11,598 nucleotides of DNA from an uncultured Caulobacterales bacterium (GCA_903903715.1 CAIUZX010000406.1:1-11598); one strand, 5' to 3'; shown: positions 1-7,967, counted from the stretch's first letter. Made by a program: numbers and translations. The notes: generated by a model from the sequence alone, not told the origin.

Positions 1-1770
1 CAGTTTTTCAAGGAGTTCGGTCTAACCGTGGCGGTCGCGGTGATGTTCTCGCTGCTGGTCGCTCGACTTGTCACGCCGTTGCTGGCCGCCTACTTCCTGC
101 GGCCTGTGCCGCACGCCAAGCCGCCGCCGGAGATGCCCGCCTTCTACCGGCGAGCCTTGCAGTGGGCCCTGTCCCATATGTGGGCGAGCGCCGGGATCGC
201 GGGGGTCCTTGTGGTCGGGACCTTGGCTCTGGTGGTGGGCGGGGCGCTGCCTGTCGGGTTCCAGCCGGTCGGAGACCCCGGCTACTTTTATCTGAACGTC
301 CAGGGGCCTCCCGGCGCGACATCCGCAGATATGGAGCGTGTTGTTCAGACGGCGACGCGCGTGATCCGGGGGCACGAGGATGTGCAACTCGTCTTCGGTC
401 AGATCGGCTCCGGCGGGGGCGGCGATGGTCCCGGCGGCGGCGATACGTCGAGTGAAACGAACACTGGCACCATCACCGTGGTGCTCAAGGAAGGCCGAAA
501 GCGCACAACGGAAGAGTTTAAGGCCCTTATCCGTCCGGAATTGCGCATGGTCCCGGATGCGAGATTGACGACACTAGGCGGGTGGGGATCGGCGGATGTC
601 GACGTCCTGCTGTCGAGTGAAGACGGGCCGAAGCTTTACCAGGCCCAGCTTGAACTGCAGAAAGAGATGCGCACGCTTCGCAGCGTGTCAGACGTCCGAC
701 CTTCGCCTCCGCCGCCTGGACCTGAGCTTGTCATCCGTCCCAAGATGGACGAAGCCGCCAAGCTTGGCGTCAGTTCACAGGCGCTCGCCCAGGTGCTTCG
801 GGTGGCGACGATCGGCGATATCGACCCTGCGGTTGCGAAGTATTCTGAAGGCAAGCGCAGACTGCCGATTGAGGTCCGTCTGGCCGTGTCGGACCGGGCC
901 GACTTCGCCAAGATTGCTGAGCTTCGTGTGCCGACGGTCAATGGCGGTTCCACCACGCTGGACAGCGTCGCGAACCTCACTTTGGAGTCCGGACCAGCAA
1001 AGATCTACCGATACAACCGCGAGCGGGACGTGCACGTTCAGGCGGACCTGAACAACTCGCTCCTCGGCACGACGATGGCAGAAGTGAACAACCTGCCGAT
1101 CATGAAGAAGATCCGGGCGGGCAAGGTTCCTGGGGTCAAGCCGACCCAGTTCGGCCAGGCGGAAGCTCTGGCGGAGCTGATCCCGGCCTTCCTGGGCGCC
1201 ATCCTGTCCGGCATCGCGCTGATCTACGCCGTGCTTGTTCTGTTGTTCGGCAGTGTCTTCAAACCGATCGCGATCATGGCTGCTCTGCCTTTATCGATGA
1301 TCGGCGCGATATTGGCTCTGATCGTGACCCATCAGGCGATCACGATGCCCGTGTTCATCGGCATCCTGATGCTCTTCGGCATTACGGCGAAAAACTCGAT
1401 CCTGCTCGTGGAGTTCGCCATTGAAGACGAACGCGCCGGGGCGTCGCGCGTGGACGCGCTGATGAACGCCTGCCGTGAGCGGGCCAGGCCGATCATCATG
1501 ACGACCGTCGCCATGGCGGCCGGCATGCTGCCGACGGCGCTCGGCCTTGGACAAGGCTCGGAATTCCGCCAGCCGATGGCCATCGCCGTGATCGGCGGGC
1601 TGATCAGTTCGACGGCCCTGTCGCTTGTCCTGGTGCCGGTCGCCTATGAGTTCGTCGACATGTTCGAGCATTTCGTGTCGCCCTTCTTCTCAGGCTTCGT
1701 CACGCCCAAGCGACCGGACGACGACCGCCCGATTGACGATGCGGAATCCGTCCTGCCGTCTCAGAACTAA
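1..1770 (+). CDS. RND-family efflux pump inner-membrane permease (AcrB-like), C-terminal part; 5' end outside window
   Basis: This is the proton-driven inner-membrane subunit of a tripartite efflux pump, which passes substrates to a periplasmic adaptor and an outer-membrane channel. The frame is open from base 1, so an ATG at 42 or a GTG at 28 is internal. About 589 residues are visible, against roughly 1,040 in a full AcrB, so about the C-terminal 55% is present. It starts in a membrane segment (FFKEFGLTVAVAV). Next come TM7 (about residues 62-86), a large periplasmic porter region, and TM8-TM12 (about 393-545). The late motifs GITAKNSILLVEFA and RARPIIMTTVAMAAGMLPTALG are classic RND sequence. 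A glycine-rich stretch (bases 406-444) and a proline-rich stretch (PSPPPPGP) lie in the porter region. The drug or metal specificity cannot be read. The adaptor gene is not in the window and would be expected upstream. Family assignment is very secure. Confidence 0.96.
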   Translation, partial: QFFKEFGLTVAVAVMFSLLVARLVTPLLAAYFLRPVPHAKPPPEMPAFYRRALQWALSHMWASAGIAGVLVVGTLALVVGGALPVGFQPVGDPGYFYLNVQGPPGATSADMERVVQTATRVIRGHEDVQLVFGQIGSGGGGDGPGGGDTSSETNTGTITVVLKEGRKRTTEEFKALIRPELRMVPDARLTTLGGWGSADVDVLLSSEDGPKLYQAQLELQKEMRTLRSVSDVRPSPPPPGPELVIRPKMDEAAKLGVSSQALAQVLRVATIGDIDPAVAKYSEGKRRLPIEVRLAVSDRADFAKIAELRVPTVNGGSTTLDSVANLTLESGPAKIYRYNRERDVHVQADLNNSLLGTTMAEVNNLPIMKKIRAGKVPGVKPTQFGQAEALAELIPAFLGAILSGIALIYAVLVLLFGSVFKPIAIMAALPLSMIGAILALIVTHQAITMPVFIGILMLFGITAKNSILLVEFAIEDERAGASRVDALMNACRERARPIIMTTVAMAAGMLPTALGLGQGSEFRQPMAIAVIGGLISSTALSLVLVPVAYEFVDMFEHFVSPFFSGFVTPKRPDDDRPIDDAESVLPSQN

Positions 1771-1844
1771 CCGAGCCTGACCGAGCGGGACGGGAGGGGA
1801 AGATTGCGCCCGGCCTAGACTCAATCTCTTGGTCTGGTCGCGAG

Positions 1845-2963
1845 ATGTTGCAGAGACGCGCCATGGCGATCCATCCTCCCGGCTGGGGCGAACCCGCGCC
1901 CTTCTTCACGGGCCTGACGGACGGCGTGGAACGCTATTCCATCGAGGTCGCGGCCGGTCGCTGGATGGTCCTGATGGTGTTCGGCTCGCTGGCGAGCCCG
2001 GCCGGTGAGGCGGCGCACGCAAGGGTGATAGAGAGACGCGCGCTTTTCGATGATCGCGACACATTGTTTTACGGCGTGACCGTGGACGCTTCGGATCGAA
2101 TGGACCGCAACCTGTGCAACAGTGAGCCAGGCCTTCGCTACTTTTGGGATTTTGAGCATACGATCTGTCATCGACTTGGGGTGATCAAGGATGACTTCCT
2201 GCTCCCGACGGTTTTCCTGATTGATCGGAGTTTCCGGATCGCTATGTCGGCGCCGATAGAAGCGGTGGATCAGGTGCTCGATGCTCTTGAAGACGCACGG
2301 GCGGAGGAGACGGGCGCCGCAGAGACGCCGGCGCCTGTCCTCGTGGCGCCCCGGATTTTCGAGCCGGAGTTCTGCCAGACGTTGATCGCCTATTTCCGGT
2401 CCATGGAAGCGGTTACCTCCGGCTTCGCGATCGATGTCGACGGGCGAACCGTCACCCACATCGCCCCGCATCTGAAGCGAAGGTCCGACGTGTCCGTTGC
2501 GGATGAAGGCTTACTCGAGGAAATTGCAGAGCGCATGCGCCTGCGGCTCCTGCCCATGGTGGAGCGGTCGTTCGGCTGGCGCGCGACTTACATCGAACGT
2601 TTCCTGATCTGCCGATATCACTCCGAGGACCAAGGGTTCTTCAGCGCGCACCGAGACAATGTGACGATAGGAACCGCGCATCGAAAATTCGCTGTGTCGA
2701 TCAATCTGAACACTGGCGACTACGAGGGCGGGGAGGTGCGCTTTCCGGAATTCGGCGCTCGCCTCTACGCCCCGCCGCTGGGCGGCGCCGCAGTCTTCGC
2801 CTGCGGACTGTTGCATGAGGTGAAGCCTGTGACGGCGGGCGTGCGCTACACGCTGGTTCCCTTTCTTTATGACGAGGACGGTGAAGCCACCCGCGCCGCC
2901 CATCTGTCGCGCGTCGATGGAGCCGTGCCGGCCGCGCGACGCGTCGTCTACGATCCCGTCTGA
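1845..2963 (+). CDS. Two-domain protein: thioredoxin/peroxiredoxin-like N-terminus plus 2-oxoglutarate/Fe(II) dioxygenase C-terminus
   Basis: The C-terminal half (about residues 165-345 of 372) is a prolyl-4-hydroxylase-like Fe(II)/2-oxoglutarate dioxygenase. H269 and D271 (AHRDN) and H324 (GLLHEV) form the iron triad, and R334 (AGVRYT) is placed to bind 2-oxoglutarate. All residues needed for oxygenase activity therefore appear present. The N-terminal part (about 10-150) reads as an AhpC/TSA or thioredoxin fold: GEPAPFF at the start, then the strand WMVLMVFGS, and later LPTVFLIDRSFRI. The loop after that strand (GSLASPAGEAAH) has no CxxC or peroxidatic cysteine, so this domain is probably not redox-active. 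There is no signal peptide, so it should be cytoplasmic. The ATG at 1863 (protein beginning MAIHPPGW) is an alternative start, and neither start has a clear ribosome site. Only 6 bases separate its stop from the FkbH-like gene, so the two are probably co-transcribed. The substrate is unknown; protein or peptide side-chain hydroxylation is one possibility. Confidence 0.9.
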   Translation: MLQRRAMAIHPPGWGEPAPFFTGLTDGVERYSIEVAAGRWMVLMVFGSLASPAGEAAHARVIERRALFDDRDTLFYGVTVDASDRMDRNLCNSEPGLRYFWDFEHTICHRLGVIKDDFLLPTVFLIDRSFRIAMSAPIEAVDQVLDALEDARAEETGAAETPAPVLVAPRIFEPEFCQTLIAYFRSMEAVTSGFAIDVDGRTVTHIAPHLKRRSDVSVADEGLLEEIAERMRLRLLPMVERSFGWRATYIERFLICRYHSEDQGFFSAHRDNVTIGTAHRKFAVSINLNTGDYEGGEVRFPEFGARLYAPPLGGAAVFACGLLHEVKPVTAGVRYTLVPFLYDEDGEATRAAHLSRVDGAVPAARRVVYDPV

Positions 2964-2969
2964 GCTGAC

Positions 2970-5057
2970 ATGCCGCTTCGCAAGTCCCGTTTCGTCCATT
3001 TGGTGCCGTTGTCTGACCATCGCGTGCTGGTTTTGCACGCCGTCAATCAACTTCGCTGGACAGTTGATCGGGAACTGGCGCAGCTCATTGATCTGTTCGC
3101 CAAGCCTCAACCCTTGTTCGAGGCCAGGCTGACGCCCGCCGTGCGGGCGGCGCTGGTTGATCGTGGCGTGTTGACCGAGGAGTCGGAGGACGAGGAACTC
3201 GCGTCGATCCAGGCCGACTTGTCCGCATTCCACGGCCGAGATCCCGAGGCTGCGCTCGACCAGTTGCGGCGTCAGCGTAGACTTGGGGGCGAGGACTATT
3301 GGAGCGTCACGCGGGCGGTGTCCGCCGCCGAACTGGATCGCGGCGGTCGAACGTTCGATCTGATCCTCTTCGGTGATTGCGACGTGCAGATGGAGCAGGA
3401 CTTCCTGCGCGAAGCCGGCGCCGCGGCAGGATTGGATCTTCGGATTGTGGCCACGTTCCCGGATGATCTTGGTCTGGCTGCAGAACGCCCGCACGATGCG
3501 CTTCTCATCGGGGGGTTGAGATCCCGTCACGCCATCATGGATCCGGTTCCGGCGGACGGGTCGCCTGCCAATCCCTACATCGCCGAAGCGGTCTCGATCA
3601 TCGAGCGGCTGCGCGACATCACCCCAAAGCCCATTCTGATTGACAATCTTCCTGAGCCGACGGTCCAACCCCTCGGTCTTGCCGAGCGCGGTTTGCTGGG
3701 ACATCGCAACCGGTTCCGGCTCGCGAACCTCGCCCTTGCGCAAGCCTTGGAGCCGTTTCCCGATGTGCACGTCGTCGACGTGGCGGCGGCGATTGCGGTG
3801 GAGGGGGCCCATCGCCTGGTCGATGACGGACAGGTGGGCTACACCCACTTCGGTTCGCCCGGCTGGCTTCTGCAACGCATCGAGGCCGAACGCGCAGCGG
3901 TGCACAACCAGTTTCCGGACATGACCGCCCTGAAAGAAGACATGGGCGGGGATCCCTATGTTCGTGAACGGGTTCTGGCCAGGACGCATGTGTCCACCCT
4001 GATCAGCGCCTGCCGTATCGACGAACTTAAGTGTGTGATCCTTGATCTGGACGGCACTCTTTGGCCTGGCGTCCTCGCCGAAACGGGCTCGCCTTTCGCC
4101 TGGTCAGCGGACGTCAGCAGCCCGTTCTCGTTCATCGGCCACTATTTTGGTCTGCACGAGGCGCTGCTCAGCCTGAAGCAGCGCGGCGTCCTGCTCGCCG
4201 CCGTCAGCAAGAACGATGAGGCGACCGTCAGGGCGCTCTGGCGTTACCCCGACCATTACCCCAAGGCGCGATTGCTGACGTTCGACGATCTTGTGACTTG
4301 GCGGATCAATTGGGATGACAAGGCCGGCAATATCGCAGGGATCGCCGCTGAGCTCGGCTTTGATCCAAGGGCGTTCCTTTTTATCGATGATCACCCGCAT
4401 GAGCGGGAGCGGGTCCGTCAAGCTCTACCCACCATAACCGTCTGGGGTGAGGACCTTTTGGGCCTGAGGCGACGCCTGTTATCCGAGCCGAGGCTTCAGC
4501 CTCCGGTCGTGACCCAGTCGTCTGCATCTCGAACGGAAATGACCCGTCAGACCCTTCAGCGGGAACGCAAACGCGCTGAATTCGACGACCGGGCCGACTT
4601 CATCGCGTCTCTCGACCTGAAGATCGTGTGTCGAAAACTGTCGGAGGGTGAAGATCCGTCGACCTTTGACCGGGTCGCTGAACTGCTCCGCCGTACGACG
4701 CAGTTCACCACCACCGGCCTCGCCCCGACAGCGACGCAGATCGCATCCGCCGCTGCGGCTGGATCCGAGGGCGTGTACGTGGTCGATGTGAGCGATCGTT
4801 TCGGAGATCACGGCCTGGTGGGTGTCGGCATTGTCGATGGTCAGGGGCGGGTGCTGACCTTCGCCCTCAGCTGTCGGGTGCTCGGGCTCGGAGTTGAGCG
4901 GGCGCTGCTCGACCTGATCATCGCCGATCATCGTGGTCGTGTTGGCGAATTGACAGGGCGCATCATCGAAACCGCACGAAATCTGCCGGTAAGGAACCTC
5001 TACAGGAACGCCGGATTTATTGAGGAACCCAACGGGGTTTGGCGCCTCGATCTTTGA
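2970..5057 (+). CDS. FkbH-like HAD-IIIC phosphatase with SGNH/WcbI-like region, GNAT-like C-terminus and an extra N-terminal domain
   Basis: FkbH-like proteins load a glyceryl unit from 1,3-bisphosphoglycerate onto a carrier protein, or act in sugar and surface-polymer modification. The HAD domain is complete. Motif I is CVILDLDGTLWPG, with nucleophile D359 and D361. S413 in AAVSKND fits motif II, K451 in WDDKAGNI motif III, and D473/D474 in FLFIDDHPHER motif IV. The C-terminal part (about 545-695) is GNAT-like, with GLVGVGIVDG, SCRVLGLGVERALL and YRNAGF, as is usual in this family. Ahead of the HAD domain (about 125-310) is an SGNH-like region starting FGDCDVQ, with Cys137 at the usual Ser position, and a later H293 (YTHFG). 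The first 85 or so residues are extra; they resemble a PqqD/RRE-type winged helix by pattern only. The ATG lies 6 bases after the dioxygenase stop and has no strong ribosome site, suggesting translational coupling. No carrier protein gene is in the window, so the acceptor is unknown. Confidence 0.9.
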   Translation: MPLRKSRFVHLVPLSDHRVLVLHAVNQLRWTVDRELAQLIDLFAKPQPLFEARLTPAVRAALVDRGVLTEESEDEELASIQADLSAFHGRDPEAALDQLRRQRRLGGEDYWSVTRAVSAAELDRGGRTFDLILFGDCDVQMEQDFLREAGAAAGLDLRIVATFPDDLGLAAERPHDALLIGGLRSRHAIMDPVPADGSPANPYIAEAVSIIERLRDITPKPILIDNLPEPTVQPLGLAERGLLGHRNRFRLANLALAQALEPFPDVHVVDVAAAIAVEGAHRLVDDGQVGYTHFGSPGWLLQRIEAERAAVHNQFPDMTALKEDMGGDPYVRERVLARTHVSTLISACRIDELKCVILDLDGTLWPGVLAETGSPFAWSADVSSPFSFIGHYFGLHEALLSLKQRGVLLAAVSKNDEATVRALWRYPDHYPKARLLTFDDLVTWRINWDDKAGNIAGIAAELGFDPRAFLFIDDHPHERERVRQALPTITVWGEDLLGLRRRLLSEPRLQPPVVTQSSASRTEMTRQTLQRERKRAEFDDRADFIASLDLKIVCRKLSEGEDPSTFDRVAELLRRTTQFTTTGLAPTATQIASAAAAGSEGVYVVDVSDRFGDHGLVGVGIVDGQGRVLTFALSCRVLGLGVERALLDLIIADHRGRVGELTGRIIETARNLPVRNLYRNAGFIEEPNGVWRLDL

Positions 5058-5076
5058 TCATGTCCTGTCGGAAGGC

Positions 5077-5096
5077 TCGCTCTAACCAATGAGCGA
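5077..5096. terminator. Weak inverted repeat between convergent genes (possible terminator)
   Basis: TCGCTC (5077-5082) and GAGCGA (5091-5096) are perfect reverse complements around an 8-base loop. They lie over the stop codon of the FlaEY-like gene and just after the FkbH-like gene. The stem is only 6 bp and there is no T-run on either strand, so it is a poor intrinsic terminator. It is recorded because nothing else in the 24-base convergent gap could end transcription from either side. Confidence 0.22.
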
Positions 5097-7967
5097 TAAT
5101 ATCGACGTGCCCGAAGCGCTTGATGACGATGATGAATTATAGGACTGCAAACGCGTCAATGCGGTTTTGTAGTCTGAAATCTGCGAGGTGAGATAGGCGG
5201 GCACCTTGCCCGAACTTGAGCTGCCGGTCGTTTTCGGCAAGGGCTTGGTCGTCAGGTCGGAATAGAGCGCCTTCACCACCGAAACGGCCTGTTCGATCTG
5301 AGCCTTGGCGTTGGCGATATCTGCCGTGGTGTCGAGTTTCAGGTTGCCGGACAGACCAAGGGCGTAGGGGCTGGTCTTGAGGTTCGACTTGTCCGACACC
5401 CGGGCGTAGGTCGTGGCTGCGTGCGTCAACTCCCCTGGCTTCAAACCGAGACCCGACAAGGCGTCCTTTCCGTCCGCCCCCGATCCCAGAAATACGGGGG
5501 TCGCTGATGTTTTCGACGCGGTCAAAGAGAGGGACTGGCCATTCGACCCTGGCACGATACTGACCTTCAGATGATTTTCAGACGCGACAAGTATTTTCTG
5601 CTTGAGCGTCTGGTAGGTTTCGTTGGCGTCAATGGTGATAGTCGTCGCCGCGGTATTTCCGACCTTGACCGTGAAGGTGTCGCCGGCCTGAAGCGCACTG
5701 TTGTTGATCAGCGTGTTGGACGGGACGTACTGAATGGTCTGTGTCGGCAGGCCAAGAGCGTTGAGGGCGGATGATCCGGTGGCCGAAACGGCGATACTGC
5801 TGGGAAGATCCTGGCCGTCCGCGCCCGTCAACTTGTTGGTCCACACGGCCTGACCGGTCGACAGGCTGATGCCCGCGACGAAACCTTCAGCAGAGGGCTG
5901 TCCATTGCTGGCGGGGTCCGGCGCTCCCGGATTTTGACCAGCGACATACACCACCCCGTTGGACAGGGTTGCTGTGGTGGTGGTGGCCGACGCGCCTGCC
6001 GAATAGTAAGTCACCTTGTCAGCCGCAGAAGCCGTCGCGCCGGACGCGAGCTTGGCGACGAAGGTTTCCTTGCCCCCTGTGTAAGCATTCTGTACGGCCG
6101 CGCCGCTGACAATGGTGTTGCTGGTCGATCCTGCAACAACGACGGACCCGTCCGCAGCGATCGCAACCCCTGCGATGTTGCCGCCCTTCAGCGTTCCAAG
6201 ATCCCGCGTCGCTCCGGCGGCCAGAGTGTGGCTGTAGGTGTTGGTCACCACGCCCTTGGCGGAGGTGGTCGACGACGACAACTTTGCTGTGTCGTTGAAG
6301 GTTCTCAGCAAAGCGTCGCCGTTTTCGGTCGAGGCGACATAGACGGTGGATCCGCTGACGGTGATTCCGCCGGGCGTTGTCGTTCCTCCCGACCCAAACT
6401 CCTGCGCCGTGGCCGCCACACCCTTGCTGGAAAAGCCTTGAATGAAGCCGTCCTGGGTGCCCTTGAGCGAATAGCCGTTGAACCGCGCGGACGTAACGCC
6501 CGTTATATAAACTTCGCCTGCAGAGCCGTCGACTTCATTGGGACCGAAGGCGACGCCGGTTGGGTGATCGTCCCCATTGGTTGTGCCGCCACGGGTGGTC
6601 CATTGATTGGTGCCCGTTGAGGTGTCGAACACGGCGACGAAGCTGTCGGTCTGCCCGCTCTTGACGTTGGTTTCATTGGGTGTGAGCTGGCCGTTGACGG
6701 TGCCGGCGACGGCGACATTCTTTCCGTCGGCGGACACTGTGACGGCATATCCCGTCGCCGCGCCTGCGCTCCCGATTGTGCGGGTGTAGATGACGTTGCC
6801 CGCGGAGTCGTACTTGGTCAGCACGACGTTCTGCGTCCCATTTGTGGGGACACCGCTGGCGCTCTTACCTGTTACGTTTGAGACCGTGTAGAGGGAGCCG
6901 TCGGGCCCGGTCGCTTGATAGGCTGCGCCTTTGGTCTGGCTAGCCAAGGTGTTTTGATAGATCTGACTGGCGGAGGTGGTCTGTGCCGTAGCATCGGCGG
7001 TGAGCGCCGTAATTTGCTGCGTCGGCGTCGCCGCCGTTGTCACCACCTTCGTACCCACCACCTTGGACGTTGAAGCGGTGGAACCGGAAGTCTGCGCGAC
7101 ATAGACGGCCGGATTCGACGTGGCCGGCGTGAATGTCAGTTGTTCCGAACTCGTGCCGGCAATCTTCAGGGCATAGCTGTCTTCCGGCGCAGGGACGGTG
7201 TAGGTCTTGCCGTTGGCCGTATAGGTTTTTGGCGTTCCCGGTATGCGAACGTCGGCGAAGCGGGTCGTCAGGCCGGCAGCTTTCAGTTGCCCGTTCAAAT
7301 AGTTGATGACGTTCGGCAACGTTCTTGGCGTTGATCCCAAATCCGCAAGATTGAAATTGACCGTCTTCGTCGCGCCGCTCGCAAGCTTCACGGACAAGGA
7401 GAACGCCACGGTTCCTGCAAGGGACGGCACTGGAGCCGTGAGACTGCCCGTATAGATCGCGTCCGTCTGATAGGAGTCGTTCTCGGTGGCCGTCGACACC
7501 GTGCTGGTTTCATAGCCCGTCGACTGACCAGCCACGACGGAAAGACCCGAGAAGGGGTTGCTCTGCAGATAGGTGTTGAGCTGCTTGATGCCTGAGGTGA
7601 AGGCCTTATTGATGTCGCTGGCCTGTCCTGAGGTCAGTGAGGTGCTCGAAGCGTCAGTCGCCAGTTGTTGCAGCGAGTTCAGGCCTTGATAGAGCGCGAA
7701 GAGGTTCTTGTAATTGTCGTTCGTCGTCGAACTTGGATCCGTGAGGCTCAGCTTGGCGAGGGCCGGATTGAACAACGGCTGACCGCCCAGAATCGAGTTG
7801 GTCAGGGTGGACAGCTTCGGCGCTGTTGTCGTCGAATTCCATGGCGGCTTGGGCGCGGCGATCTTGGTCGGCGAGGCTGTGGCGTGCGTCGTGGATTTCG
7901 GGTTCGCAAGTTGGGCTTGCGAGCCGAGCCAGGATGTCAGCAGTGTCGGATCGAACGATACCGTCAC
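5082..7967 (-). CDS. flaEY: FlaEY-like flagellar-regulon protein: flagellin-like ends, probable six-bladed beta-propeller, flagellin-IN-like module
   Basis: The protein is 961 residues, rich in Ser, Thr, Ala and Gly, with no cysteine and no methionine after the first that I can see. This composition is typical of proteins exported through the flagellar apparatus. It has no Sec signal peptide or membrane segment. Residues 80-145 look helical (NLFALYQGLNSLQQL). Residues about 345-738 carry propeller blades with the repeated pattern FVAxxD/SxxG followed by VYVAG-like strands (starts near 376, 438, 504, 550, 632 and 692). About 740-846 is flagellin-IN-like (GDTFTVKVGNTAATTITID), bracketed by ALNALGL and ALSGLGL. 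The end is helical and then serine-rich. The start is GTG, with a weak AAAGG 9-10 bases before it. In Caulobacter, flaEY is genetically a flagellar gene affecting flagellin expression and is annotated as a regulator. I assign the name from overall resemblance and the N-terminal MTVSFDPTLLTSW; no DNA-binding domain is visible. Confidence 0.78.
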   Translation of the reverse strand: MTVSFDPTLLTSWLGSQAQLANPKSTTHATASPTKIAAPKPPWNSTTTAPKLSTLTNSILGGQPLFNPALAKLSLTDPSSTTNDNYKNLFALYQGLNSLQQLATDASSTSLTSGQASDINKAFTSGIKQLNTYLQSNPFSGLSVVAGQSTGYETSTVSTATENDSYQTDAIYTGSLTAPVPSLAGTVAFSLSVKLASGATKTVNFNLADLGSTPRTLPNVINYLNGQLKAAGLTTRFADVRIPGTPKTYTANGKTYTVPAPEDSYALKIAGTSSEQLTFTPATSNPAVYVAQTSGSTASTSKVVGTKVVTTAATPTQQITALTADATAQTTSASQIYQNTLASQTKGAAYQATGPDGSLYTVSNVTGKSASGVPTNGTQNVVLTKYDSAGNVIYTRTIGSAGAATGYAVTVSADGKNVAVAGTVNGQLTPNETNVKSGQTDSFVAVFDTSTGTNQWTTRGGTTNGDDHPTGVAFGPNEVDGSAGEVYITGVTSARFNGYSLKGTQDGFIQGFSSKGVAATAQEFGSGGTTTPGGITVSGSTVYVASTENGDALLRTFNDTAKLSSSTTSAKGVVTNTYSHTLAAGATRDLGTLKGGNIAGVAIAADGSVVVAGSTSNTIVSGAAVQNAYTGGKETFVAKLASGATASAADKVTYYSAGASATTTTATLSNGVVYVAGQNPGAPDPASNGQPSAEGFVAGISLSTGQAVWTNKLTGADGQDLPSSIAVSATGSSALNALGLPTQTIQYVPSNTLINNSALQAGDTFTVKVGNTAATTITIDANETYQTLKQKILVASENHLKVSIVPGSNGQSLSLTASKTSATPVFLGSGADGKDALSGLGLKPGELTHAATTYARVSDKSNLKTSPYALGLSGNLKLDTTADIANAKAQIEQAVSVVKALYSDLTTKPLPKTTGSSSSGKVPAYLTSQISDYKTALTRLQSYNSSSSSSASGTSILSLIG

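Noticed and set aside
1771..1844. Promoter or terminator between the RND gene and the dioxygenase gene
   Set aside because: TTGCGC and CCTAGACT are too close together for a -35/-10 pair, and no stable hairpin with a T-run is present. The gap holds nothing I can support.
1821..2471. 216-residue minus-strand frame over the start of the dioxygenase gene
   Set aside because: The composition is shadow-like and there is no domain or ribosome site. The plus-strand protein in the same place has recognisable fold features.
2511..3989. 492-residue open frame on the minus strand across the dioxygenase and FkbH-like genes
   Set aside because: It is antisense to two genes with clear catalytic motifs. 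Its translation is rich in His, Arg and Gln with no recognisable domain, as expected for a shadow frame in GC-rich DNA.
5934..6620. 228-residue plus-strand frame inside the FlaEY-like gene
   Set aside because: It is Cys-, Arg- and Gly-rich low-quality sequence antisense to the repeated propeller blades, so it is explained as a shadow.
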